Source: Fodinisporobacter ferrooxydans (GTDB lineage Bacteria; Bacillota; Bacilli; Tumebacillales; MYW30-H2). Taken from it: 64,000 nt of DNA. This document shows, in pieces, positions 1 to 9,235 of this stretch. The notes beneath the pieces are model-generated. The model was not told the origin of the DNA. It saw only the letters and a program-made list of their open reading frames with translations, and ran no database searches. The position numbers and the translations under genes are program-made. The stretch is from NCBI RefSeq assembly GCF_022818495.1, contig NZ_CP089291.1, positions 1,847,001-1,911,000 on the forward strand. Reading direction: 5' to 3'. Within the stretch, counting starts at the first letter, position 1; each line of letters opens with the position of its first letter.

Positions 1-2
1 GA

Positions 3-1040
3 AAGTGCGGTCGCCGCATGTCTGTTCGTTATACAGGAAATGGCGGGATCGCTCCACGGTATGAATGTAAAGCAAGATGGGAAAATGGCGATCGTGCCAC
101 TTGTTCTTCCCTTCGCTCTGAACCGGTAGATCAAGCCATTGCCGCCAGAGTTCTAGAGGCTGTACAACCTGCTCAACTTGAACTCGCCTTACGCTCATTC
201 GACAAGGTTCTAAGCGAAGAAGATAAAGTGGAAACAAGTTGGAAACTTTCCTTGGAAAGAGCCCAGTATGAGGTGGATCGTGCACAACGCCAGTACGACC
301 TTGCTGAACCGGAAAACCGATTAGTGACACGTGCCCTGGAAGCGAGGTGGAATGAAAAAATGGCGACACTCAACCAAATTCGTGAAGAATACGAGCATTA
401 CTGCTCAAGTCGTGCATGGCGACCGACAGAGCAAGATAAGCAAGATATTCTATCTTTAGCGGAAAACTTGCCACGTATTTGGCGTGCGACAACAACCGAG
501 ATAAAGGACCGTAAAAGAATCCTACGTCTATTAATCGAGGATGTCACTGTTTTTTGTGAGCCTGGTCAAGCGGATATTCGTTTAGGGATCCGCTGGCGCA
601 ATCAATGCCATGAGGTTGTTCACACGACCAAGCCCTTGCCGCATCACTTGGCGCGCAAGCATTCGATGGAGACGATTGATCGTATTCGAGAATTAGCCCG
701 CGATATGACAGACACTCAAATTGCAGCACATTTCAACCAATCCGGATACCGAACTCCTGAAGGTAAGCCATTTACCACTGACTCTATTCAGTGGCTACGA
801 TATCGCTACCGCATTCCTGGGCCTTCAAAACAAAGCAATGAATGGACCGTAAAAGAAGTAGCTCTTCACTTTGGTGTAAGCACTCATGTGGTCTATTATT
901 GGCTGAATAAAGGTTTATTAAAGGCAACCAAAATAGCACCGGGATGGCCATGGAAAATTAAACTTGATGAACACACTAAGAGGACTCTGTCGGATTGGAT
1001 TTCTCATTCAGGCCATATTTCAAAACGTTCAAAAACATAA
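3..1040 (+). CDS. Large serine recombinase, C-terminal part (partial at window edge)
   Basis: The frame is open to the left edge, so the gene begins upstream. The first codons read Lys-Cys-Gly-Arg-Arg, the second half of a recombinase zinc-ribbon, followed by a long charged helix (about 90-150) and C-terminal helical segments. This order (zinc ribbon, coiled coil, C-terminal helices) is that of large serine integrases that excise phages or integrative elements; the catalytic Ser domain lies outside the window. A spacer with a good ribosome binding site and an ATG (1091-1105) follows, but that next gene is cut off by an intron fragment. Family assignment is from architecture; the target site cannot be inferred. 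Confidence 0.75.
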   Translation, partial: KCGRRMSVRYTGNGGIAPRYECKARWENGDRATCSSLRSEPVDQAIAARVLEAVQPAQLELALRSFDKVLSEEDKVETSWKLSLERAQYEVDRAQRQYDLAEPENRLVTRALEARWNEKMATLNQIREEYEHYCSSRAWRPTEQDKQDILSLAENLPRIWRATTTEIKDRKRILRLLIEDVTVFCEPGQADIRLGIRWRNQCHEVVHTTKPLPHHLARKHSMETIDRIRELARDMTDTQIAAHFNQSGYRTPEGKPFTTDSIQWLRYRYRIPGPSKQSNEWTVKEVALHFGVSTHVVYYWLNKGLLKATKIAPGWPWKIKLDEHTKRTLSDWISHSGHISKRSKT

Positions 1041-1067
1041 GATTTACATACCCTAATTCTTTTTTCA

Positions 1068-1490
1068 CTACAAATCCAAAACATATTTGAGGAGTGTGCA
1101 GTATGAATAAACCGTCGGAATCCCCAGCGGGCGTTTCTCCGATTTTCCGGGTTTCGGGATATACTTCCTCCGAATGGGATGCGGTTCGTGTCTGGTTAGG
1201 CTGGCTTGTACCCGTGCAATGATCTCGGGGTAGTCCTTTTCCAGAATATGCTCGCGCATCGTTTCCCCGTCGCTGCCCGGTGTTTCGCTGCCTTTGTTGC
1301 TCTTGATGTTATGAATGGCGGTGAGAATGGTTATTTCCGATTTCATGTATTCCAGCAGTCCTTTGAACCGGGGTTTTCCTCCCCGATTCAGGGCGGCTTT
1401 GGTTTCGATATACAGGAAATCCAGCAGATTTCTCAGATCGATTTCGGATGATAGATTCTTGTGTTCAGATAAGTTAGATGGTTGAGCCAA
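1068..1490 (-). pseudogene. ltrA: Group II intron reverse transcriptase/maturase, N-terminal fragment
   Basis: 140 codons encode the start of a group II intron-encoded protein: the N-terminal RT-0 region with PGSDGET and the RT-1 motif KRPLGIPTV. Right after PTV (about position 1110) similarity stops and the frame runs into unrelated DNA, so the palm catalytic YADD block, maturase and endonuclease domains are missing. The protein is therefore non-functional. It is encoded in the intron RNA that begins at 2268 on the same strand. At the breakpoint the + strand shows a ribosome binding site and ATG (1103) of another gene, which suggests the truncation coincided with disruption of that gene. Confidence 0.8.
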
Positions 1491-2268
1491 AGCATCACCC
1501 CCCTTGTAGAGGATTTTACTTTGGGTTGAGTCAGGTATGCGCAGCGGCTTCCCTAACGGTTGAATGATTCATGTAAAAAAAAAACTTCAGTCATGACTAT
1601 GCCCCTTCGCTCGGGGTCGTTTTCTCCTCCTTCGCATATCGCTATGCGTAGTGACTAACGGCGACCAGTCATCACTACTACGGGCTGATGTCCCCTGAAT
1701 GCGGCAGCCATTTCCTTCTGCTTAGAAGCATTAGAGTTCTCTCTCCTTGACATCCTCTTTCAGGGTTCCGCTGTTTCCTGTATTCTAGTCTTGTAGGATT
1801 CCCTTAGGTCTCTCTTATAGCCCGCCAGCCGTCCTTTTATCCAGGGTTGGGGGATGCAGGACTTCTATCCTTTATGGGATAGAGATCGTGGTCGGCATTT
1901 TCTATTACCGTCCCGATGACTGAGCCCCTTATCAGGGGCGTGCAACTTCATTTTGTTGTCACTGGTTCTTTCGAGCCGTACACTCAGAGATTCGTCGGTG
2001 TCGATGGACACATTCTAACCATAGAATTCCATGACCCCCCGTCTACTTTACTTGCCATCTCAGGCTCGTGTTTCGCCGTCCTCAGCGAGCTCTCATACGG
2101 GACAAGAGAGAACTTGACCGCATGTCGCGGGGCTTAGGGTAGGAACGCCAACCTTCGTTCTAAGCAGGTACTTCCCCTGCCTATTTGAATACAGAATTCG
2201 ATTGCCGGAGGCAATCGCTCGCTTTTATTGAGCGTTTCCGCTCAGGTTGTGGCGAGAACAGCGCGCAC
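1107..2268 (-). mobile_element. Truncated group II intron (5' part)
   Basis: Read on the minus strand, the sequence begins with GTGCGCGC at 2268, matching the conserved 5' end (GUGYG) of group II introns, and continues for about 780 nt of structured, GC-rich, non-coding sequence before the reverse transcriptase start at 1490. The 3' half, including domains V and VI, is absent, so it cannot splice. It lies antisense, immediately upstream of the transposase gene at 2296. I assigned the 5' end by motif only; no secondary structure was computed. Confidence 0.65.
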
Positions 2269-2295
2269 AGAAAAATAACCCAATCAGGCGATCTC

Positions 2296-3762
2296 ATGAT
2301 ATCCTTAAGGTTTCCAAGCCAGAAAGGAGATCAGATCGCTGAAAGGGTTCCATTTGCTAGTTTACCCGATTTCGTAGCGATTGACCATACGATGTTAAAA
2401 TTCATGAATGAAGTTTTATCTGCGTTCCGATCCTGTTTTTCACGAACGGCTACCTTTGAGTGGTTCATTATCATCATTGTCGGTCTGATGTTACGCACCG
2501 ATCGTCTGGGGGTGACGACCCTAATCCGGGATCTCTCCTTGCATCCCCGTAGCTACGAGACCTTGATTCATTTCTTCCGTTCCTCTGCTTGGTCGCTGGA
2601 ATCTCTTCGGTTGACGTGGCTTCAGGTGATTCGGCGTGTAGCGCCCCTGTTCTCCCTTAACGGAGCAGTGGTGCTTGTCGGTGACGGTATGAAGCAGGCC
2701 AAGGAAGCCCGCCGGATGCCGGGTGTCAAGAAACTCCATCAGGAATCCGAGAATTCTTCCAAGGCACAGTACATCTTCGGACATCTTTTTGGCGCTATCG
2801 GCATTCTCATGGGAACGCCGCAGAAGTGGTTTTGTCTGCCCTTGTTCATGAACCTGCAAGATGGCGTGAAAACTATGTTCGGCTGGAGCGGCTCCTCTGA
2901 ACGGCAAGATTCCCATGTGGTGCAGATGATGGATCAGGGCTTTGCGGCTGCCAAGCCATTCGGGAAAGCCTTGCTTCTGCTGGATCGTTATTTTCTGTCT
3001 GTTCCTGCGCTGAAGCGCTTGAACGAGTGGAACGCGCCAGGAACAACTCGGATGCACATCATCACGAAAGCCAAGTCGAATACTGTGGCGTATGAGTATC
3101 CTTCCGCGACGAAGAAGAGACGAGGACGTCCACGAAAAAAGGGAGCGGAAGTGAAACGGAAGTCCCTGTTCCAAAGCCGTGCGGATGCGTTTCAAACGGC
3201 CCAAGTGGCGATTTACGGCAAGGATGAAGCGGTTCCGTACCTGTGTCTGGATTTACTGTGGGGACAGGGGCTGTACCAAAAGTTGCGTTTTGTCCTGGTT
3301 CAGCTTGGCGACCAGTTGTCCATCCTGGTGAGCACCGACCTGACGTTGGAAGCAACGGACATCATCCGCTTGTATGGGTACCGTTTCAAGATCGAATGTA
3401 CCTTCCGTGAAATGAAGCAAGCCATCGGTGGATTCAGTTACCATTACTGTAGCAAGTCCATGTCGAAGCTCAAGCGCTACCTGAAGAAGGGAGAGATCCA
3501 TCCACTGGAGCAAGTCACCAATGAAAAAGATCAAACGAACATTCGTCTGACCGTCAAGGCTATCGAAGGCTATGTGATGTGCAGTTGCATCGCGATGGGC
3601 TTGCTGCAACTGCTCGCAGTGAAGTATTCCCATCGGGTTCCCGCCCGTTTCTTTCGTTACTTGAGAACACCATCGTTTCTGAAGATACGGTTATGGTCTA
3701 TTTGCGCAAATCTATTTTTCGCATGTTCGCTCACAACCCGCATGTATCCATATCGAAAATAA
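2296..3762 (+). CDS. IS4-superfamily DDE transposase
   Basis: About 488 residues from the ATG at 2296 (an alternative in-frame ATG is at 2392). Catalytic residues are visible: the first Asp in LVGDGMKQ, the second in LLLLDRYFLS, and the Glu in a Y-(2)-R-(3)-E-(6)-K signature (YGYRFKIECTFREMK), which defines IS4-type transposases. A basic insertion (KKRRGRPRKK) sits between the second Asp and Glu. The gene appears full length and could be active. I could not define convincing terminal inverted repeats; the left side abuts the group II intron 5' end at 2268, and the right end must lie before about 3820. Confidence 0.8.
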   Translation: MISLRFPSQKGDQIAERVPFASLPDFVAIDHTMLKFMNEVLSAFRSCFSRTATFEWFIIIIVGLMLRTDRLGVTTLIRDLSLHPRSYETLIHFFRSSAWSLESLRLTWLQVIRRVAPLFSLNGAVVLVGDGMKQAKEARRMPGVKKLHQESENSSKAQYIFGHLFGAIGILMGTPQKWFCLPLFMNLQDGVKTMFGWSGSSERQDSHVVQMMDQGFAAAKPFGKALLLLDRYFLSVPALKRLNEWNAPGTTRMHIITKAKSNTVAYEYPSATKKRRGRPRKKGAEVKRKSLFQSRADAFQTAQVAIYGKDEAVPYLCLDLLWGQGLYQKLRFVLVQLGDQLSILVSTDLTLEATDIIRLYGYRFKIECTFREMKQAIGGFSYHYCSKSMSKLKRYLKKGEIHPLEQVTNEKDQTNIRLTVKAIEGYVMCSCIAMGLLQLLAVKYSHRVPARFFRYLRTPSFLKIRLWSICANLFFACSLTTRMYPYRK

Positions 3763-3823
3763 TCCAGTCCAAGCAAATTCCGGCTGATTCCGATAGCGAT
3801 TTGCTGGCTTTTTAAAGGTGTGA

Positions 3824-3937
3824 ACTTTTCACTGTTCAGTGGATTACAAGCCAAAAAAAACAGTATCCAATATTATTGAATCTTTAAAGCCATTGGAAGA
3901 AAAGTTAGGTTATGAGAATTGCTCGTATTTATTTTGA
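3824..3937 (+). pseudogene. Unidentified coding remnant
   Basis: Just right of the IS4-like element a 37-codon open stretch ends at 3937. Its residues (SVDYKPKKTVSN, then SLKPLEEKLGYENC) have the composition of a genuine protein C-terminus, but it has no start signal. It is probably the 3' end of a gene cut by the insertion. I do not recognise the family. Confidence 0.3.
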
Positions 3938-4158
3938 ATGGCTCCTCATTGGCAATTCCCTCGGTTCATCTTTATCCTTCACAATCTTTCTCAACATTTC
4001 TTCTTCCTTTGGTAGATCTTTTGGCTTACTTCCAGCTTTGAATCTTGAAACATCCATTTGATCCATTATATTCGGTATCTTAATTCCCCTTTTAGTTGGT
4101 TTATTTGTAGATTCGTGTGCCTTATATTTTCTTAGCCATACCCATAGAAGCCTTCGAA
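3929..4158 (-). pseudogene. C-terminal remnant of an unknown basic protein
   Basis: The minus strand is open from about 4158 to a TAA at 3929. It encodes a Trp/Arg-rich start (RRLLWVWLRKYKAHES) followed by a Lys/Glu-rich tail, resembling the cytosolic tail of a membrane protein. There is an in-frame TGA just upstream and no ATG or ribosome binding site, so it is likely a broken gene end. The stretch 4159-4255 up to the cytochrome operon terminator holds nothing I can identify. Confidence 0.3.
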
Positions 4159-4255
4159 GTACACAACATCATTCACAATATAACGGCCTAAGAGAAACGA
4201 TGCCGTCATGTATCTTTGCAAATGATGTTTATCGTCACTGATACAGAAAACACAT

Positions 4256-4288
4256 AAGGTGTCCCACTCTCAGCTGGCAGGACACCTT
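4256..4288 (-). terminator. Terminator of the cytochrome b operon
   Basis: A 9-bp perfect stem, AAGGTGTCC paired with GGACACCTT, encloses a 15-nt loop. It lies 36 nt past the last small gene of the leftward cytochrome operon. The T-tract on the minus side is weak, so termination may be partial. Confidence 0.6.
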
Positions 4289-4323
4289 ATATCATCACAA
4301 GCAATAACAGGAAGATTTGACTC

Positions 4324-4431
4324 TCACTTTACTTGTGCAACTAACGCCATGATCCACCACAATACGCCCGCAAAAAGGATCATGAAGACTGACATCGACA
4401 AGGCATCCTTATGCCGAATATACCATTTCAT
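4324..4431 (-). CDS. 35-residue single-span membrane protein of cytochrome b operon
   Basis: A short frame whose ATG overlaps the stop of the preceding gene as ATGA (4428-4431), implying translational coupling. The product begins MKWYIRHKDALSM and then has one hydrophobic span (FMILFAGVLWWIMALVAQ). Small single-helix subunits of this kind are common in respiratory complexes, and its place as last gene of the cytochrome b operon supports a structural or assembly role. Function is inferred only from context. Confidence 0.6.
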   Translation of the reverse strand: MKWYIRHKDALSMSVFMILFAGVLWWIMALVAQVK

Positions 4432-4667
4432 GATAACCTCATCCTTTCGCGCTCTTCTTGAATGTCCTTCTCAGCCCAGCGCATGATGACGCTAAGCAAT
4501 AGCACCACGACAATAAACACGATACTGTAGAGCCAAGTCAACGGTGAAAACATGTTGTTGAAGAAATCTCCCATAGCCCAAATTCCAATGACGGACAACA
4601 GCAAAAACAAGGTACTGGCAATTTTGGGATGATTCTTGAATCTAGGCATGGATGCCATGCCTCCCAT
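4428..4667 (-). CDS. Small two-span membrane protein of cytochrome b operon
   Basis: 79 residues with two hydrophobic spans (about 17-33 and 43-61) and a charged C-terminus rich in Glu and Arg. Its start codon lies inside the 3' end of the upstream subunit IV-like gene (overlap of 26 nt), and its own stop overlaps the start of the next small gene. Such tight overlap suggests stoichiometric co-translation. No recognised family; probably an accessory subunit of the same membrane complex. Confidence 0.65.
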   Translation of the reverse strand: MGGMASMPRFKNHPKIASTLFLLLSVIGIWAMGDFFNNMFSPLTWLYSIVFIVVVLLLSVIMRWAEKDIQEERERMRLS

Positions 4668-5661
4668 CCATCGGTCGTTTCACATTCGAATCATCAAATC
4701 TTTGCTGATCCTCTTCCGAAACAGGGAAAGGCGGACGGCCATTTGGCTGCAAATCTTTCGGATCTACCGCATAAACCAGTTTATACAGCTTCAAATATTT
4801 TGGGATATCACGGAATCCCGGCACCAACGGGAACAAGACAACGAACACAAATGCTATCAACCCGTTCCAGAAAATAAACCCGGGTCCATTCGATCCTCCA
4901 GGCAACAATACGTGGGCAACAGCAGGAATAATGAGATACCAAGGCCCGACAAAGAACCCTCGTTCTTTGATCATCCCCCACTGGTCGTCTGTCAACCCGT
5001 TCTTGATCGCCGTGTTGAGCAGATACGGTTGGTCATACAGCCAAATGTTTGTATATTGATAAATATGTTCCGGACTTGTTCCTTGAAAGTACGTTTCCAG
5101 ATATCCGTTTTGGGCCAATTGCAGAATTGATTGTGCGATTTCTGGTACGGGTCCAAAGTTTCCTTTCAAATGTGCGATTTTTGCCATTTGTGGGACAGGC
5201 GTTAATCCCATACTGTCTCCACCCATGCTGTTCATACCCATCGCTTTTTGAATTGCTTTGTCATAATTCATCGCCCATTGTTTTTGTTCAGACGGTTTGG
5301 CTTTCATATACTGATCGAGCGCTGCCTTTTGTTGACTATTAAGTGCCCACTTGGCGCTTTTCAGCGGATTAATGACCAAGCTGCTTACCGGATCGGACAT
5401 TCCGTACTCATGCACATTTGTATACGATGCAGAAGTTCCGTCCAGCTCTTGTGCCACAGCCAAGATCGTTCCACCTGGCTGGTTCGTGGAGATTTTTTGA
5501 ATCGTCGCCACCGGCCAGTCAGGACTACCTGCGGAAACACCTAATATTACGACTCCTAGAATCACTAGAATTCCAACAATCGGATAACGCCAGAAGCAGT
5601 GCGTCACAATACTAAACCTTGTTTGCCCATTTTTTTCTGACTCGCGTCTCATAGCTCTCAC
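4642..5661 (-). CDS. Subunit IV-like membrane protein with extracytoplasmic domain
   Basis: 339 residues: an N-terminal span (about 28-46), a roughly 180-residue extracytoplasmic region rich in Met, Gln and Ala, two further spans (about 240-285), and a cytoplasmic tail ending in a short His-containing sequence. The topology and position directly after cytochrome b match the C-terminal cytochrome b/subunit IV half of bc-type complexes, but I see no CxxCH haem-c motif and no clear PEWY quinol-site motif. It is a divergent partner whose function is inferred from gene order. It starts 3 nt after the cytochrome b stop. Confidence 0.6.
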   Translation of the reverse strand: MRAMRRESEKNGQTRFSIVTHCFWRYPIVGILVILGVVILGVSAGSPDWPVATIQKISTNQPGGTILAVAQELDGTSASYTNVHEYGMSDPVSSLVINPLKSAKWALNSQQKAALDQYMKAKPSEQKQWAMNYDKAIQKAMGMNSMGGDSMGLTPVPQMAKIAHLKGNFGPVPEIAQSILQLAQNGYLETYFQGTSPEHIYQYTNIWLYDQPYLLNTAIKNGLTDDQWGMIKERGFFVGPWYLIIPAVAHVLLPGGSNGPGFIFWNGLIAFVFVVLFPLVPGFRDIPKYLKLYKLVYAVDPKDLQPNGRPPFPVSEEDQQRFDDSNVKRPMDGRHGIHA

Positions 5662-5664
5662 CCC

Positions 5665-6324
5665 TTATAGCGGACGGGCAATGCCTTGAAGTTTTACTAG
5701 CGCAACGTGCACACCAATTAATACGACGAGAACAAACGGTATCAATGCAACATGAATAATCAACGCAGATGTAAAATTCTCCGGTGAAATAAGTTTTAAA
5801 ATTGGAACGGTAAACAGCATGTCGTCCGAGTGCATGGAGACGAATTGCGACTCCCAGTCACCTCGTGCCAACAGCCCAAACAAATTTTCTCCCAAGGACA
5901 AGAAAAATGTTACAAACCCGATCATGTAGTTGATCGAGCGTTTGCCCCGATAAGCACCTGTGATCCAAACGCGAATAATGTGCAGAAAGAGGAAGAAAAA
6001 GAATGCCTGTGCCGACCAATAATGTATGGATTTGACGATATATCCTGCATTTGAACCTGACCACCAAGTAGGACCGAAAAATGTGAGAATCAATCCTGTC
6101 AGTATCAAAAGCAAAAATGAGAAAAATGTAAGGCCACCCATACAGTACCAATAGGATTCGGCATATGACGGAGATACTTTCCCGAACATCCGGTTAAACG
6201 GCGGCAGATATGCAAAACTTTCTAAAAACGCTCGCCAAAATCCACGTTTTTCCTTTCGCTCTTTCCAATGAAAAGGTTCGCTCGTGTGGTGTTCAAAATA
6301 CGCTTCATTTCGATTGGCTGACAT
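5665..6324 (-). CDS. Divergent cytochrome b (b6-type) subunit of a quinol oxidising complex
   Basis: 219 residues with four predicted spans. The two bis-His pairs that bind haem b can be traced: H in SIHYWSAQ with H in FLFLHIIRVW on one helix, and H in LIIHVALIP with H in LIGVHVALV on another. The second-helix motif usually seen in b6 (GYLLPWDQ type) is replaced by a GENLFGLLARGDWE sequence, so the quinol site is atypical. The family moves electrons from menaquinol across the membrane. The start has a good GAGGTGA ribosome binding site. No Rieske or cytochrome c gene is present in the window. Confidence 0.8.
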   Translation of the reverse strand: MSANRNEAYFEHHTSEPFHWKERKEKRGFWRAFLESFAYLPPFNRMFGKVSPSYAESYWYCMGGLTFFSFLLLILTGLILTFFGPTWWSGSNAGYIVKSIHYWSAQAFFFFLFLHIIRVWITGAYRGKRSINYMIGFVTFFLSLGENLFGLLARGDWESQFVSMHSDDMLFTVPILKLISPENFTSALIIHVALIPFVLVVLIGVHVALVKLQGIARPL

Positions 6325-6330
6325 CGTTCA

Positions 6331-6387
6331 TCACCTCAACTCCGTGTGATCTTGATATTGCACCAATATTTTTGCGACGTCTAACAC
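6331..6387 (-). CDS. Possible 18-residue leader peptide before cytochrome b
   Basis: A GGAGGTGG ribosome binding site (6395-6402) lies 10 nt before a GTG that opens an 18-codon frame ending 6 nt before the cytochrome b ATG. The peptide (MLDVAKILVQYQDHTELR) has no known relatives that I recall. It could be a coupling leader, or the Shine-Dalgarno match may be fortuitous. Confidence 0.3.
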   Translation of the reverse strand: MLDVAKILVQYQDHTELR

Positions 6388-6414
6388 ATATGTACCACCT
6401 CCGATAAAAATAGA

Positions 6415-6431
6415 ATACCATTGTATGGTAT
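6415..6431. promoter_or_regulatory. Palindrome in the cytochrome b promoter region
   Basis: ATACCAT-TGT-ATGGTAT is a perfect 7-3-7 inverted repeat about 90 bp upstream of the cytochrome b start and about 30 bp upstream of the leader peptide. It is the size of a helix-turn-helix operator. No matching second copy was noticed in the window, so the regulator is unknown. Confidence 0.4.
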
Positions 6432-6489
6432 ATAATCGCATGACTCGTTCGGACTATATATAACTAATGGTATTTGATCGTTTTCCTCA

Positions 6490-6644
6490 GATGAAAAAAG
6501 GGAGTGGCAGACATTTGTGGACAAGGGGTTATTATATAAGTACAGTTGGAATTAATAAAGATGTGATCGATCCGAGAGTACATTCAAAAGCAAGAAGAAG
6601 CGGATATCACCGAAGATAAGGCAGTCAAACCGATAACCTCTTAA
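6490..6644 (+). pseudogene. tnpA: IS200/IS605 Y1 transposase (tnpA) remnant
   Basis: The reading frame gives RHLWTRGYYISTVGINKDVI and, after a 1-nt frame change near 6570, YIQKQEEADITED and a stop at 6644. This is the C-terminal part of an IS200-type HUH transposase, including the helix that carries the catalytic Tyr (the Tyr of YIQKQ). The N-terminal HUH half is missing and a frameshift is present, so it is dead. The stretch 6645-6989 is AT-rich and shows no gene. Confidence 0.6.
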
Positions 6645-6989
6645 CCCAACTTTCGATTTACCATTATTAAATTTGGGTAGAAAAAATTTTTTGAAGTAAA
6701 ATTCTTTGATTTTCGCTTATTTTTGCCGTTTTATGATGCCCGATGTGCTTCGATTTGTAAATGTAGTGACCTAAATCTAGTTTCCAAGGAAATGATTTAC
6801 ATTGAAAATTCTGAGTAATGCGTTCATCCTATCTTTGATGGAGAGAAAATGTTGCTTATTGGAAATAAATTAACTTGTATTGATTAACAATGACTTGAAT
6901 ACTGTTTTATCAGATTTTTCCGGCATTTAAAAGGTTGTAGTGACCGACAAAATTTAAAAAATCCAGTCAGGTCAAGGATTCGCGCGATT

Positions 6990-7294
6990 AAGTGCGGAAA
7001 GTTGGGTTAGGTTTTGATGGATATAAAGTTCGTTCCATTCGTTCGATCGAACGATTTTGGATACTACTTTCGCTTACACATTTATATTGCACCATCGGTT
7101 TAGGGCAATCTTCAAAATTCGTCGATGGACTCAGAATTGTGCGAAAGCGAGTAAAAGTGGACTACGTCCAATGGATTTATGAATCTGCACAAAATCATGT
7201 ATCGATCGAATCCGGTTTACAACAATTAAAACTGGCCTAGCAGCAATCCATACTGTTTACTTTATATATTTGTAAATATTTTGTTCATTTATAG
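6990..7294 (+). mobile_element. 3' remnant of the 1.36-kb IS found intact at 13258-14621
   Basis: The last 77 or so codons of the transposase (LGFDGYKVRSIRS through LQQLKLA, stop at 7240) and the IS terminus ending TTTGTTCATTTATAG at 7294 correspond closely to the intact copy at 13.3-14.6 kb, with scattered substitutions. The first three quarters are missing. This is an older, decayed copy of the same insertion sequence in the opposite orientation. Confidence 0.8.
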
Positions 7295-7387
7295 TTCATA
7301 TGTTGAATCTTCTGCACAAAACCTCATATTTTTCGACACAAGAAAAAAAGAAAACGAGATAACTTGATAGAATAGGTGATTTTTGCT

Positions 7388-9235
7388 ATGAGCTTCTTAA
7401 AGAAAGAACAGCAACAAGATTCAACAGTGAAAACTTTGACAATTCGAATGAATTTATTGTTTTTTCTGTTGTTTTTGATGTTATCAGCTTTGGTTGTTCG
7501 TCTAAGCTTTATACAGCTTACGAAAGGAGAATCCTATCGGACACTTGCTGCCGAGAGCCATTTGGATCAGATGCCCATCCCGGCGCCACGGGGATTTATC
7601 TATGATAGAAACAAAACATTGCTTGTATCGGATACGCCTTCCTTTACTTTGATGTACAGCGGAACCTTTCATAAAACGGATCCGAAGTTTCAAACATTAG
7701 TAAACAAGATCCATCAGTTGATTCCGCAAATTTCAACAACGGAAATTGAAAAACGCATGACAGCAAATCCGTGGGTGAGTGTAAGTCACCGCATTGCCAC
7801 AGGTCTTACTGATCAACAGGTATCCTTTATTCGGGAACACCAGGATCAATTTCCAGGCTGTAATATTATTATTGAGCCTGTCAGGAAGTATATATATGGA
7901 GATTTGGCAGGACATGTGATTGGCTATTTAAACTCTATACCGGCAAGCCAAGTGGGAAATTATAAGAAACTCGGCTATCAAGTGGATGATAAAGTGGGTC
8001 TTGCTGGCGTGGAAATGCAGTATGAATCGTATTTGCATTGACAAAACGGCAAATTGACAGTAGAAGTCGACAATCAGAATCACATCATCAAAAATTTAGG
8101 TTTAGATCCCCCGCCAACGAAAGGTGATGATCTGGTTCTCAACATTGATGCAGGTTTGCAACAAACGATGCAAGATGCAATAAGTACTCAGGTGTTGGCA
8201 TTGCAAAAAATGGGGAAACCTGCAAAAAATGCGGCTGCGGTTGCGATGAATCTAAATACCGGCGAAGTATATGCCATGGCCAGCTATCCAAGCTTCAATC
8301 CCCAATGGTTTATTGATGGAATTGGTAAACACATTAACCAATGGCAGCAATCGCAAAACAACTGGACGATTCAAGGACTCTTCCCACCAGGATCAACCGA
8401 AAAACCGTTAACGGCAATGGCAGCTTTGCAAGACGGCGTCATTAACGCTTCCACCATCTTTTTTGATCCTGGATATTTTATGTGGGATGGGCAGCGATTT
8501 AACAACTGGTGGCTGTAAGGGAATGGAAAAGTAAATCTGACACGAGCGCTCACCCTTTCCAATGACACCTATTTTTATAATGTTGCTTACCAGTTTGCAA
8601 AAGGTATGGATGGACCGACTGCACATAAACACGTCATGGATCGATTACGTTATTACCAACAAGCATTCGGTCTCGGCGTTTCAAAGACGGGAACAGGTGT
8701 TGATCTTCCATACGAAGCTTCCGGTTTTATGTTTGATAATGGAAATCCTGGGGAGCTGCTATTTGCGGCGATTGGTCAGGAGGAAGAATTTACGCCAATT
8801 TCTCTTATGCAATACGTAAGTACGATCGCCAATGGCGGAAAACGGATAGAACCGCATATTGTAAAAGAAATCGTGGATCCGAATGGACATATTGTAAAAA
8901 CATTCCCACCGAAAGTATTAAATACGGTGCCTGTTTCACAAGCAAACATCAAGCTCGTACAACAAGGGATGGAACAAGTGGTCGCTTCCACAGAAGGAAC
9001 GGCACATTCGATATTCGTAGGTGCGAAATATACGGTTGCCGCCAAAACAGGTACAGCCGAAGTCGGAACAACACCAAACAATAATGATACCTCTGTCTTT
9101 ATTGGTTATGCACCGGTCGATCATCCGCAGATTGCCATTGCTGTCGTCATTCCAAGCGGTGGAGAAAGCTGGACAGGAATCGGTCCAGTCTCTAGAAAAA
9201 TTATGGATTATTATTTTGCGCACCCGATCAAATAA
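7388..9235 (+). pseudogene. Penicillin-binding protein 2-like transpeptidase with two in-frame stops
   Basis: One continuous frame of about 615 codons encodes a class B PBP: N-terminal membrane anchor (about 20-42), dimerisation domain with APRGFIYDRN, and a transpeptidase domain with the SxxK motif STEK in PPGSTEKP, SND in TLSNDTYFY and KTG in AAKTGTAE. It is interrupted by TGA at 8039-8041 and TAA at 8516-8518 without any frame change; everything between and after is well preserved. The second stop separates STEK from the SND and KTG motifs, so no fragment is catalytically complete. The start ATG at 7388 has AGGTGA 8 nt upstream; GTG 7376 is an alternative. Either a recent pseudogene or a readthrough case. 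Confidence 0.75.

Noticed and set aside
2305-3820. AAGCCAG...ATCGCT as terminal inverted repeats of the first IS
   Set aside because: Only two short blocks match with different spacing, and the left copy lies inside the transposase frame.
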